Source of the DNA: Saccharomycopsis malanga
Taxonomy: Eukaryota > Ascomycota > Saccharomycetes > Ascoideales > Saccharomycopsidaceae
Direction: 5' to 3'
NCBI GenBank assembly: GCA_004014935.1
Contig: CP025321.1
Location: forward strand, 868,001 to 932,000
DNA: 64,000 nt
In this document: positions 30,361 to 39,185 of the stretch, one piece after another
Layout of the letters: each line of letters opens with the position of its first letter
Position numbering within the stretch: position 1 is the stretch's first letter
The notes under the pieces: model-generated
The model's input: the letters and a program-made list of their open reading frames with translations, nothing else
Told to the model about the DNA's origin: nothing
Databases searched by the model: none
Program-made: the position numbers and the translations under genes

Positions 30361-31600
30361 CAAAAAGTGAAATTTTGACAAAACACCATAGGGGGGACCC
30401 TTGGCTTCATGAGCACTAAGAAGACATTTTCCGTTGTTAGCTTCCATTATACGAAGTTAAATAGCTTTTCAAGTCAGTGGAACAGTTTATAACGCTCTAG
30501 AGGCATTATGTGATATTGAAAGTTGCTGATTCAACACTTTCTTCATCGTTATTATTCCGTTTTTTTTACCCACAATTTGTAAAAATAATTTTTTGCCTGA
30601 AAACTCGCTTGCCCGGCATTTTTGACCACATTAGTCTATTCTACCCACTCATTGGTAATATCATTGGTAAAAACTATGGTTTGGCAAATCGCTTTGGCTT
30701 ACATGAGCCAAATGTGGTGTACAGTTTACTTCAGTTCTGCTCATGTCCAGTTTCTAAAGGGATTATATGATATAATACCCAATTTGTAGTTTATAGTGTT
30801 TCGAAATTCAAGGGCTATAGTGATCCATTTGGGCTTGGAATCATAAGCATTCCCTAAATGCGAATAAGTTCCTTCTTAGTAGCAAGAATTCTATGGCTCT
30901 AATTTAAATATCATTATATGGGCTTGCCTATATTATCAAATGCTACATGTTTTGCTGTCACAGCTGTTTTTGACTTCCGTTCACGTATTGTTTTATGTAT
31001 AGTGACGTTATAAAGTTTGATTTTCACTTTCCAAAATTGATATATAAATAATATTAATTGAGATGTTGAACCCCTCCTCAGTTCAACGTGTGCTCAAGTA
31101 GATCCTTAGGGAAATCTATATCACTACTATTCATCAGTTACCTATTAAAAAAAATAATTAACTTTATACTGCTTCAATTAATAAGGAAAATTGTACATCA
31201 CTCTATTGTAGAATCCTTCTGCTATTTTGGAGGCACATGAATCTTTGTTTCTCTTCAAGATAACCTTGACAAAGACCTGGGTATGTATTCAAGGCTTAGC
31301 AAGGCTAACTTTAATGATAAAGTCCATTCCAACTATTATCAAACACATTCATAAGTGCAAAATTTAAGCTACAGAAAATCGAATTCCATTTTCTTTGGGT
31401 CTTTACCTCGTTTCTTTTAACATAGCATATTCACAGTCTATCAACATGTTGTGTAAAATATATTAGTATGAATTATGTCACACCATACATGCATGGTAAT
31501 GCATCGTCATACATACATATGCAGCAAACTATGAAAAAGTATAAGCGATTCGTAAATGAATGTTTATCTTGAATAGTAAGTGCTGTTAGGATGCTGTAAT
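30361..31600. other. Intergenic region RFC3 to 156-aa ORF
   Basis: About 1.2 kb of AT-rich DNA. An 86-codon frame at 30510-30770 has no ATG start and no recognisable feature. No S or L repeat copy is detected. Confidence 0.5.
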
Positions 31601-32071
31601 ATGGGCCTAACAGAGGAGGAAGCCAGCTACAAGCAGCGCGCGCGGACACTACAACTCTATGAGTTTTTAGGCTCACTAGACAGCGACGAGAGTGTGTTTA
31701 GAAGGGAAAAAACTATTGTTTCTAGGCTGTATGTTCCTCTATCGAAAGAAGATAATAGGGATTATAAAGAGTTGCGTAAAGCAGTTCAAAATTGGAATTC
31801 TGATTTAGTAGTTCTGGCGTCTGTTCAATTGCTGAACCAAAAAATAGAAAAGACCCGTTTTTTAGCTGTTGACGCTTCCGAATCCAAGTTTTTGATCAAC
31901 GGCATCAGCACTGTAGACGGTTTTACTCTCAATAAAAACTTGTGTTTAAGAGGAGGTGACGTTGATTATTTGGATTTTCAAATTCGGAAAAAGACAGCTG
32001 AAGAACACCGTAACTTTAGTAGAACCAACACTAATCATGGACGAGAAAGCACCATGGAAATCGAGTACTGA
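31601..32071 (+). CDS. Unrecognised 156-aa protein overlapping the Taspase-like gene
   Basis: ATG at 31601 (MGLTEEEASYKQRARTLQLY). The protein is compact and charged, without signal, membrane span or known motif. Helical segments (RTLQLYEFLGSLDSDE, YKELRKAVQNWNSDLVVLAS) are followed by a hydrophobic block (KFLINGISTVDGFTLNKNL) and a charged end. The composition looks like a real small subunit protein, but I cannot name a family. Its last 35 bp overlap the likely start of the downstream Taspase gene in another frame on the same strand. No splice donor that would shorten it is evident. Confidence 0.6.
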   Translation: MGLTEEEASYKQRARTLQLYEFLGSLDSDESVFRREKTIVSRLYVPLSKEDNRDYKELRKAVQNWNSDLVVLASVQLLNQKIEKTRFLAVDASESKFLINGISTVDGFTLNKNLCLRGGDVDYLDFQIRKKTAEEHRNFSRTNTNHGRESTMEIEY

Positions 32072-33332
32072 GACATCCAATTTGGTTTTAGTCCATGTTG
32101 GGGCAGGACGTCATCTGGTGCGAAATCGTGAGAAGCTCGAAAAGATGGTTCGTAATGCTTGTAGGCAAGGCAGAAAACGAGGACTGCAACTGGACGATGT
32201 AAATGGTGTTCCTGTGTCTATTTTGGAGTCCCTAGCAAATGCAGCTAGGGTTGTAGAAGCTAGTCCGTTGACCAATTGTGGTTATGGGTCTTCGTTGACC
32301 TCACTGGGCACAGTTTTCAATGATGCACATGTAGTTTTGCGGCCTGGTAAGTCGTTTCGTAAAAGTTGTGCTGCTCTCACCTGTATTCAAATGTTCAAGT
32401 ATCCAATAATTAGATGTATAAACTTTCTAATGCTTGGCGAAATTGAGGATAATACTCGGTCTTTAGGTGTGATAAAACCAAACTTTTTGATTGATAACAA
32501 TATAGATTACTTTGGGAATAAAACAAATACTGGTCAGCACACTTTATTTGATGACGGTCATTGTATATCTTCTGATCTCGTGTCTACACATGCAAAACGA
32601 CAGTTTGAATATTGGAGCCTGGTAAAAGCAGACCAAGAAAAGCCAGGAGATCACCTGGAGAACCTTATAAACGACACTATCGGTATATTAATCCAGGACA
32701 ATAACGGAAACATTGTTCAAGGTGTGTCATCTGGAGGCAATATGATGAAGCCTGAAGGAAGGGTTGGATGTGCTGCCGTTATGGGAGCTTCTTCATATAC
32801 CATGAGAAGTGAAGACTTGCCATACTTTGATACTCTTATTGAGCCAACACTAAAACAGACTTCGACTGAAAACCAGTTGGTTTATCAGCTAAGCTGTCTT
32901 GCCCTGGGAAACGGTGAGGATATAGTTGCAACAGATCTTTGCCGCTACTGTTGCAATTACATTTTATCACATTTACATCTAGATTCCAATCTGTGCGACG
33001 CCGTGGAGTTGCTAGAAGATGCCATCAGCAAAGCAGCAGACTCGGTACAACTACAAGCAAAAGTGGTCTGCCAAAAACGCAAATTCTCCTCTGAAAGTAA
33101 ACGTGAGTTGCCATATGTCGGTATTGTTGGGGTCCTCAAGAGTTTTGATTATAAAACACGAACTACCATTGCTCAATACACTATCTACGCGCATACAACT
33201 GAAACATTTGTTTTTGGAGTCTTTTCTGCTTCTGAGTTTGATTTTATCTTCTCTGAAAACTCGGCTCCTAGGCATACAGAAACAATGCTTTACGGAGGAG
33301 TCAGTACTGGGCAGATAAAACTTGATGTGTGA
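32037..33332 (+). CDS. Taspase-like Ntn-hydrolase (asparaginase-2/threonine aspartase family)
   Basis: Probable threonine protease of the Taspase1 type, or a related L-asparaginase/isoaspartyl peptidase, made as a precursor that cleaves itself before the catalytic Thr. Start taken at 32037 (MDEKAPWKSSTETSNLVLVHVGAG); the frame is open to an ATG at 31956. Of 431 aa, LVLVHVGAG matches human FVLVHAGAG (recalled). SPLTNCGYGSSLTSLGTVFNDA matches human SPFTNAGMGSNLNLLGEIECDA. The nucleophile region NDTIGILIQDNNGNIV (Thr214) and VSSGGNMMKPEGRVG match human DTVGAVVVD and VSSGGLALKHPGRVG. Position 27 is a CTG codon where Taspase1 has Ser. Confidence 0.82.
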   Translation: MDEKAPWKSSTETSNLVLVHVGAGRHLVRNREKLEKMVRNACRQGRKRGLQLDDVNGVPVSILESLANAARVVEASPLTNCGYGSSLTSLGTVFNDAHVVLRPGKSFRKSCAALTCIQMFKYPIIRCINFLMLGEIEDNTRSLGVIKPNFLIDNNIDYFGNKTNTGQHTLFDDGHCISSDLVSTHAKRQFEYWSLVKADQEKPGDHLENLINDTIGILIQDNNGNIVQGVSSGGNMMKPEGRVGCAAVMGASSYTMRSEDLPYFDTLIEPTLKQTSTENQLVYQLSCLALGNGEDIVATDLCRYCCNYILSHLHLDSNLCDAVELLEDAISKAADSVQLQAKVVCQKRKFSSESKRELPYVGIVGVLKSFDYKTRTTIAQYTIYAHTTETFVFGVFSASEFDFIFSENSAPRHTETMLYGGVSTGQIKLDV

Positions 33333-34691
33333 GCCCATTCTCAGTTGGCTTTCAGTATATTTAACATAATAGTACCTGTTAAGAGTATGGTGTTTCCTGA
33401 GGGCTAGTTGAGGTAATACCTTGGGGACATTATGTTGAACAGACTCCAAAATTGAGTTTATGGTTTTTGACAGCTTTCAGATCATATATTTCATATCAAA
33501 TGAATAGATGATTTCTTGATTTTGAGGGAACAAAAAATACTTTTGTTTTACAATCAATTCGGGAAAAGTTGTTTTTAATTGTTTGTTTTTTCATTTATAT
33601 CGACAATTGTTATAAACCCAAAGAAGAGTGTTCATAAAAACGAAATTTTGAGACTTACACAGGCTAAATATAAAATTGTCGGGATAAACATATATTTTGG
33701 AATGAAGGAAAACAATACCCGTGGCAATACTGTGTGGCTTTTGGCGTTATGGCTTGGGTTTTTGGAAATGTCATTTCTAGGGTGATTGAGTTGTGGAATT
33801 GTTTCATAACGGCGATTATGTAATGGGATTCTTTCACAATATTATGTAATAACAATACAAATAACCCTTTATTTCAAGTCTAGCCATGTATACCTCAAAA
33901 GTTAGCTAGCTTGAGCGACTGGGATATTGGAAGCCAAACCTCATTACATACATATCGTTGCAAAAGAAGTGATATAAGTTATACTGTAGAAACTTTATAA
34001 AGTGAACTGTATGCTAGCCAATCGCATTCATATGGAAAGCTCAATGGGCCCTTTCCGCTAACACACATCTCCCACGAGTGAGCTGATTGAAGCTGATTAT
34101 GGTTTTTTTTTAATTCAGCTTTACAAAATAAACGAATTTGGCAAAGTTGTTTTTGAAAACTTTATATATGAGCAAAATTGATGGATTTTTTGCCTCTTAA
34201 AAAGCCCAATTTACTAGATATTCTGATGATAAAAAAGCAAAGATTTTTGATAATAATTAAAAGGGTCGAACGAATTTTCAAATAATAATATAGCTCACTC
34301 TTATTATAACTAACCAAATTACTACATTCAAGTTTATGTGAATCTTATGTTTTGTATTGTAATGACTATATATTATCTACGCAATTTTAAATACCATTCT
34401 AACAGCCATTCAAGCATACTAGTCAAAGACATTTGTATAATGATGGTTCGATTATTGATGAAATACAGTTAAAGAATCTGGTACGCCAAGTAAACCTTTT
34501 AACCTACTATATGCTAGACAATTGCGAAACAGATATATGCTGAGATTGCAATACAAGATGTTATTCTATACTAGGTAATTATTGATGATTTAAAAATCAT
34601 TATCTTAGACCTTTTTTTTAACTTTCGCACACCACGGGCTCACCGATCGGGCTATTTTTGGCATCAGATTTTTCCTTTCACGTCATGATAA
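33333..34691. other. Intergenic region Taspase-YPK3
   Basis: About 1.36 kb of AT-rich DNA. Short ORFs (33579-33785 plus and 33855-33664 minus) have no recognisable features. No S or L copy is seen. The last 100 bp before YPK3 contain a GC-richer patch (CACGGGCTCACCGATCGGGC at about 34633). Confidence 0.5.
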
Positions 34692-36287
34692 ATGGTATTC
34701 TGCTCTTACAGAACTAGAGCTGAGCAAAGCCAGAAAAAACAGTCTGGTATGGGTGTTAAAGGCAAGAATGAGCCAAATGTGAGCCAGCTTACAGCTGGTT
34801 TCAAGAATCTCAGCACGAGTTCAGAATCACATGGAAATATACGGCGTCCTATTGATGATATCATTGGTGATGTACCAAATAGCAGTGAAGCTGTTTTTGA
34901 GGATGACAGTGGTCATTCTTCTGATGAAGTTATGGATAGTTTGCCTGCTCTTACGGTGGTTACGACCAGACATTCGCGTGCACAATCTAACGGCTCTATG
35001 TTGGACAACGAGGACAGTATTGAATTTGTTGATATGCTTACGCCTCAAGACAAGACACAGAGAAGAAGACGAAGCTCGTTGGTCCGAAAGTTCTCGGTAG
35101 GGTCTCTTGCAGACAGTGTACAGATCAACATTGGCGATACCGAGAGTGTCACGGACTCTGAACAGATTGTGTATGATTCCCATGAACAGGATTCAATATA
35201 TGATCCCAAAACAGCTGATTTCGAGCCTTTGACGGTGTTGGGCCAAGGTGCCTATGGAAAAGTTCTTCTAGTACGGCATACGAAAACAGGGAAGCTTTTT
35301 GCCCAGAAACAGCTCAAAAAGGCTCTGATTCTTGTTTCTGCTAAAAACCAGTCTTCTTTGGCAAACAACGAGACAAACAAACAGAAAATCGACAAGAAAA
35401 TTGAGCGTACCATGGCAGAACGCGATATTTTGTCGAAAATAAATAATCAATTCATTGTGAAATTGTTCTATGCCTTACAGGATCATTCTAAAATATATCT
35501 ATATTTGGAGTTTGTTCCCGGAGGAGAGTTGTTTCATCATCTCAACTCTTCCAGTTTTCTAGACGAAAAGGCTGCCAGTTTCTATGCTGCCGAAATGTCC
35601 TTAGCATTGATACATTTGCACGAAATAGGAGTGGTGTACCGAGATTTGAAGCCAGAAAACTGTTTGCTTGATAATACTGGCCACTTAGTGCTAACTGACT
35701 TTGGGCTATCGAAAATAAGTACCGAGCAGGACAATAAATGTAATAGTATTATAGGAACCCCGGAATATATGGCCCCCGAGGTCTTGAGAGGTGAAGATTA
35801 CGGATTTACTGTTGATTGGTGGTCCTTGGGGACAGTCATATACGACATGCTCAGTGGTAAGCCTCCTTTTACTGGAAATAATCATAAGGTGATCAGTGAC
35901 AAAATCTTGAAAAACAAAATAAAGTATCCATTCTATTTTACTGCTGACGCTAAAGAACTCCTCAATAAGCTTTTGAACAAGAACCCAGCTAAGCGGATGG
36001 ATGTGGACAACAACTTTGAAAAGTTTCAGAAATTGCGTTTTTTCAGACACGTTGACTGGAAAAAACTCAAGAGTGATGTCACCTATAAAGACGTCAAGGC
36101 TCCTATAGTGCCTATCATTACAGATCCAGTGTTGGCGGAGAATTTCGATGATGAGTTCACCAACATGAAAATCAGTAACTACGACATGCCCCCTTCAAAA
36201 GAAGAGTCTGAACAAGGCATAAACCAAGATATGTTTAAGGGCTTTTCCTACACTGCCAGTAGCAGTTATATCAACAAGTATCTATAG
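34692..36287 (+). CDS. YPK3: AGC kinase Ypk3 (S6-kinase-like)
   Basis: TORC1-regulated AGC kinase that phosphorylates ribosomal protein S6 (Rps6) in yeast. Of 531 aa (525 in S. cerevisiae), a disordered N-terminus carries a PKA-type site RRRRSS (124-129). The kinase domain starts at about 178: Gly loop GQGAYGKV (184-191), ATP Lys K206, catalytic loop YRDLKPEN (317-323), DFG (336-338), and activation loop NSIIGTPEYMAPE (phospho-site S352). An insert of about 25 residues lies between K206 and helix C. The C-terminal hydrophobic motif MFKGFSY (S519) is the TORC1 site type. M20 is an alternative start. Confidence 0.9.
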   Translation: MVFCSYRTRAEQSQKKQSGMGVKGKNEPNVSQLTAGFKNLSTSSESHGNIRRPIDDIIGDVPNSSEAVFEDDSGHSSDEVMDSLPALTVVTTRHSRAQSNGSMLDNEDSIEFVDMLTPQDKTQRRRRSSLVRKFSVGSLADSVQINIGDTESVTDSEQIVYDSHEQDSIYDPKTADFEPLTVLGQGAYGKVLLVRHTKTGKLFAQKQLKKALILVSAKNQSSLANNETNKQKIDKKIERTMAERDILSKINNQFIVKLFYALQDHSKIYLYLEFVPGGELFHHLNSSSFLDEKAASFYAAEMSLALIHLHEIGVVYRDLKPENCLLDNTGHLVLTDFGLSKISTEQDNKCNSIIGTPEYMAPEVLRGEDYGFTVDWWSLGTVIYDMLSGKPPFTGNNHKVISDKILKNKIKYPFYFTADAKELLNKLLNKNPAKRMDVDNNFEKFQKLRFFRHVDWKKLKSDVTYKDVKAPIVPIITDPVLAENFDDEFTNMKISNYDMPPSKEESEQGINQDMFKGFSYTASSSYINKYL

Positions 36288-37401
36288 ATTTTTGTTCAGC
36301 ATTTGTTTTTTTATGGTTTTTGGATTGTGTGTTATTTTCTTTCTTTGTTATTTGATAATATTATTTGGTCGTTTCATAATGGGCTATTTATCATTGTCTC
36401 AATATTCTTTTGCTTTAAATAAACCGTACATATATGTTATATATAAATTATTGTATTAACAGACTGTTTGTCCTGATCACTGGGGCTCAAGCCTGGTGGA
36501 ATAAGGGTCACTCAGCAGTGTTTTTTGAGTGCTTAAAGAAATGACTATAGAGAGTTATGCCAATTATAAAGGCTACCACTATATATTTTAATATAAATTC
36601 TAGCGTGATATATAGACGCTGTAATAATTATGGAAACATCTATAAAGGTTCAACTCTGGGTAAGCTGTAACTGGACTCTTGTCTTTGCCATATTGGTCTA
36701 ATTACACTCGCTTTTTATTACGATGTGGTCCTAATAGTTCTGTCATTGGTTAATAATTTACCTGATTCTTTCTTTCCAAAACTTGGATGTACCTACCGCC
36801 TTCTTGGTCTACCCAACAAGCTTTCCCATCCAAAACTTAGAGCTGTTTTCCTCCCTTGAAGTCGCTTTATTCTTTACATACTTTTCTCCATATCACGTAT
36901 TTAGTTAAACAACCTAGTAATAAAGAGCTTTTTTTTTATTCAAAATATTACATACGAACTTCAAAAGATTAAGTATAATCTAATTACGTTAAGTACAGCT
37001 TCTGAAAACTTTTTTTGGAGGTTATGCTGGCTTTATTATTCCTTTGTATCATCAATCCTCACAATCCCTTTAAAGTTTTCTTTACAAGAGATTATCATTT
37101 TTGCCTCAGTTGACGCGTCATCAGTTTATGGATGACGCGCCATTTTTGAGGAAGACCCAGTTAAATTGCAGAAATATCATACTGGATTTCCATGTAAAAC
37201 TCATTTTACTCAGTTGCAATGTAAAAACTTTTTTACAGAAGAATAATATGTTTGATGTAATGTAACATTTTCACCATATCAATCACCGTTTTGGTATTTT
37301 ATTAAGGTACGCGCAATACTAATTTTTCACGATGCGCATCTATTAATGATGAAATACTGAATTGAATATATAACATTGATAACACATTCATATTAACAAA
37401 A
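36288..37401. other. Intergenic region YPK3-MMS21
   Basis: About 1.1 kb with no credible ORF and no clear repeat copy. T-rich tracts follow YPK3. The MMS21 half carries the MCB inverted repeat at 37112-37140. Confidence 0.5.
37112..37140. promoter_or_regulatory. MCB-containing inverted repeat upstream of MMS21
   Basis: GACGCGTCATC (37112-37122) is followed after 8 bp by GATGACGCGC (37131-37140), a nearly perfect inverted repeat. The first arm holds the full MCB core ACGCGT. It lies about 260 bp upstream of the MMS21 start codon; an ACGCGC-like site recurs at 37307. This arrangement suggests MBF-type G1/S control. Confidence 0.55.
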
Positions 37402-38379
37402 ATGTCGAGAAGTAATGCTGAAACAGAAGATTATGTGTTAAATGAAAGTGGTACGTTATCAGATGAAGATGATGCTTTGACAGAAGACCAGGAGTTTGAT
37501 AAGATGATGGAAACATATATCAAGGCGAGCAAAAACTTTTCTCTTCCTGAATATCTTCCAATAGACAGAGCCACCAAGGTCCAGGTAGACCAGTTACAGA
37601 ACAAGAGCAATGTGGATCTCATACGGCAGCTCAAGACCGAATTGGTACAATCCACAGACAAGTTTTTGCTAGATCAAATAGGCGGCGAGGTGGAAACGGA
37701 AAAAGATCCCCAAGACACTATCAATAGGGCTTTAGAATCTCTTCGCAAACTTGCGGATTTGGAAACTGAACTTCGTGTGTTGTCCAACGCCACCCAGAGC
37801 GTCAAAGGTATTGTCCGTAACAGGTTTTCGAACGAAGAGGAACTCAGTTATAAGACCATAGAACATTACAAGAGCCTCCAAAACCCACCTAGCAACTTGT
37901 CTGGGTTATTTCTTGCAACCCTAGATGAGGAAATGGGCAAGTCTGATGCCATCAAAGAGTCTCTCTTGCGAGACCTCATAGAGCTTCAACAACACGCTTT
38001 TGTAGTCCATCATCCACAGGAACCGTTGCCTAACCATTTAGCAAAACCAAACAGGCAACGGAGAAGAAATGGTGACAATGAAGATGAAGATGATGACATT
38101 GAAATTGAAGGCGGAAAAATTGAACTTGTATGTCCAATCTCACGGGAACCTTTTGTAAACCCAATAAAGTCCGTGGTCTGCGGACATACATTTTCCAAAA
38201 GCTCTATTGTTCACCATCTCAGAAATAACCGACAATGTCCTATTTCGGGTTGTAACGCAATGTTGACCTTATCTCAGTTCCAACCTGACAACCTCATGAG
38301 TCTTAGAGTGAAAAGTTACAACGCATTTAAAGACAAGGAAGAGAAACAACGGAGAAAGAACCTCGAGGTGGTGGCTTAA
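37402..38379 (+). CDS. MMS21: Mms21/Nse2 SUMO E3 ligase of the Smc5-6 complex
   Basis: SP-RING SUMO ligase attached to Smc5, acting in recombination repair and chromosome segregation. Of 325 aa (267 in S. cerevisiae), the first 200 residues are helical (Smc5-binding). An acidic linker (NEDEDDDIEIEG) follows, and then the SP-RING at 241-291: ELVCPISREPFVNPIKSVVCGHTFSK with C244, C260, H262, then QCPISGC with C279 and C284. The zinc ligands are those of the SP-RING type, which keeps one zinc site. Single exon, start at 37402. Confidence 0.9.
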   Translation: MSRSNAETEDYVLNESGTLSDEDDALTEDQEFDKMMETYIKASKNFSLPEYLPIDRATKVQVDQLQNKSNVDLIRQLKTELVQSTDKFLLDQIGGEVETEKDPQDTINRALESLRKLADLETELRVLSNATQSVKGIVRNRFSNEEELSYKTIEHYKSLQNPPSNLSGLFLATLDEEMGKSDAIKESLLRDLIELQQHAFVVHHPQEPLPNHLAKPNRQRRRNGDNEDEDDDIEIEGGKIELVCPISREPFVNPIKSVVCGHTFSKSSIVHHLRNNRQCPISGCNAMLTLSQFQPDNLMSLRVKSYNAFKDKEEKQRRKNLEVVA

Positions 38380-39185
38380 TGTTTTGTATTTTTGGTTAAA
38401 ATGGAACATGCTGTATACATTTACTTTAGCAGAAAACCAGATAATTTAATTGTTAAGAATACTTACAGATTAAAAGTGGTTATCAAATGCTTGTCTATAA
38501 GGTTGTAAATGAGAAAATTGGAAATAAACCAACTGTTAAGTATAAAATTGTTGGCTTTTATTGAAACCACTTGCAACTGAGAATTATAAATCAGTGGCTA
38601 AAGGTCTCGGGAAAGAGAAAAAGCCCAACTGGATACCGGATTTGAGCCTGACTAGTAGCGACTTTTTACTAGCTGCTTTCATAATTCCTTTCTTGATTTT
38701 ACAGAAAAGCGCAACTGTTTGAAACACTATCTAAGTCCAGTACTTAATTTTCAACCCATAAGTTGTTTAGAAAAGTTTATGATGAATGGGACATCAATTT
38801 GGTTTTCTTCACTGGGTTTTAGCAAGTCCATTTTGCCACAGCGCGAATATGCGGAATTAATGTGTACTAGGTTTGAAATATACGAATTGTTTCTATAATC
38901 CAGACTAGTTAACAGTGCCGTAAAATTTATTGAAACTTGTAGTTTTCTACCGTTGGTTTATCAAAAATTGAAAGTATTTCTCATACAACATTTATTCTAA
39001 TAGCGTCGTACTACACAATCAAACTTGACAACAAAAACAAACTTCATTACGTTAACATAAACCATTGCGTAAAAAGAAACATTGATTGAAGTAGAATTAT
39101 ACAATATAAAAATACAAAGACTTTGTAATAAATGGTCAACCGGAAAAAACAAAAAACGAAAAAACAAAACAAAACAAAAAAAAAT
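38380..39185. other. Intergenic region between convergent MMS21 and RSC58
   Basis: It holds a decayed long S copy (38590-38888) and an A-rich end just past the RSC58 stop (ACAAAACAAAACAAAA, 39165-39180). No ORF is seen. Confidence 0.55.
38590..38888 (+). mobile_element. S-family element, decayed near-full-length copy S5
   Basis: The head AAATCAGTGGCTAAAGGTCTCGGGAAAGAG keeps the small TCTC/GAGA hairpin. A B-box-like GGATTTGAGCC follows. The middle ACTAGCTGCTTTCATAATTCC parallels copy S7. The 3' end GGTTTTCTTCACTGGGTTTTAGCAAGTCC, GCGCGAATATGCGGAA and TGTACTAGGTTTGAAATATA is recognisable with many changes. An old copy. Confidence 0.55.

Noticed and set aside
30510-30770. 86-codon ORF downstream of nothing recognisable
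   Set aside because: It starts with GTG rather than ATG, is hydrophobic low-complexity sequence, and has no supporting signals.
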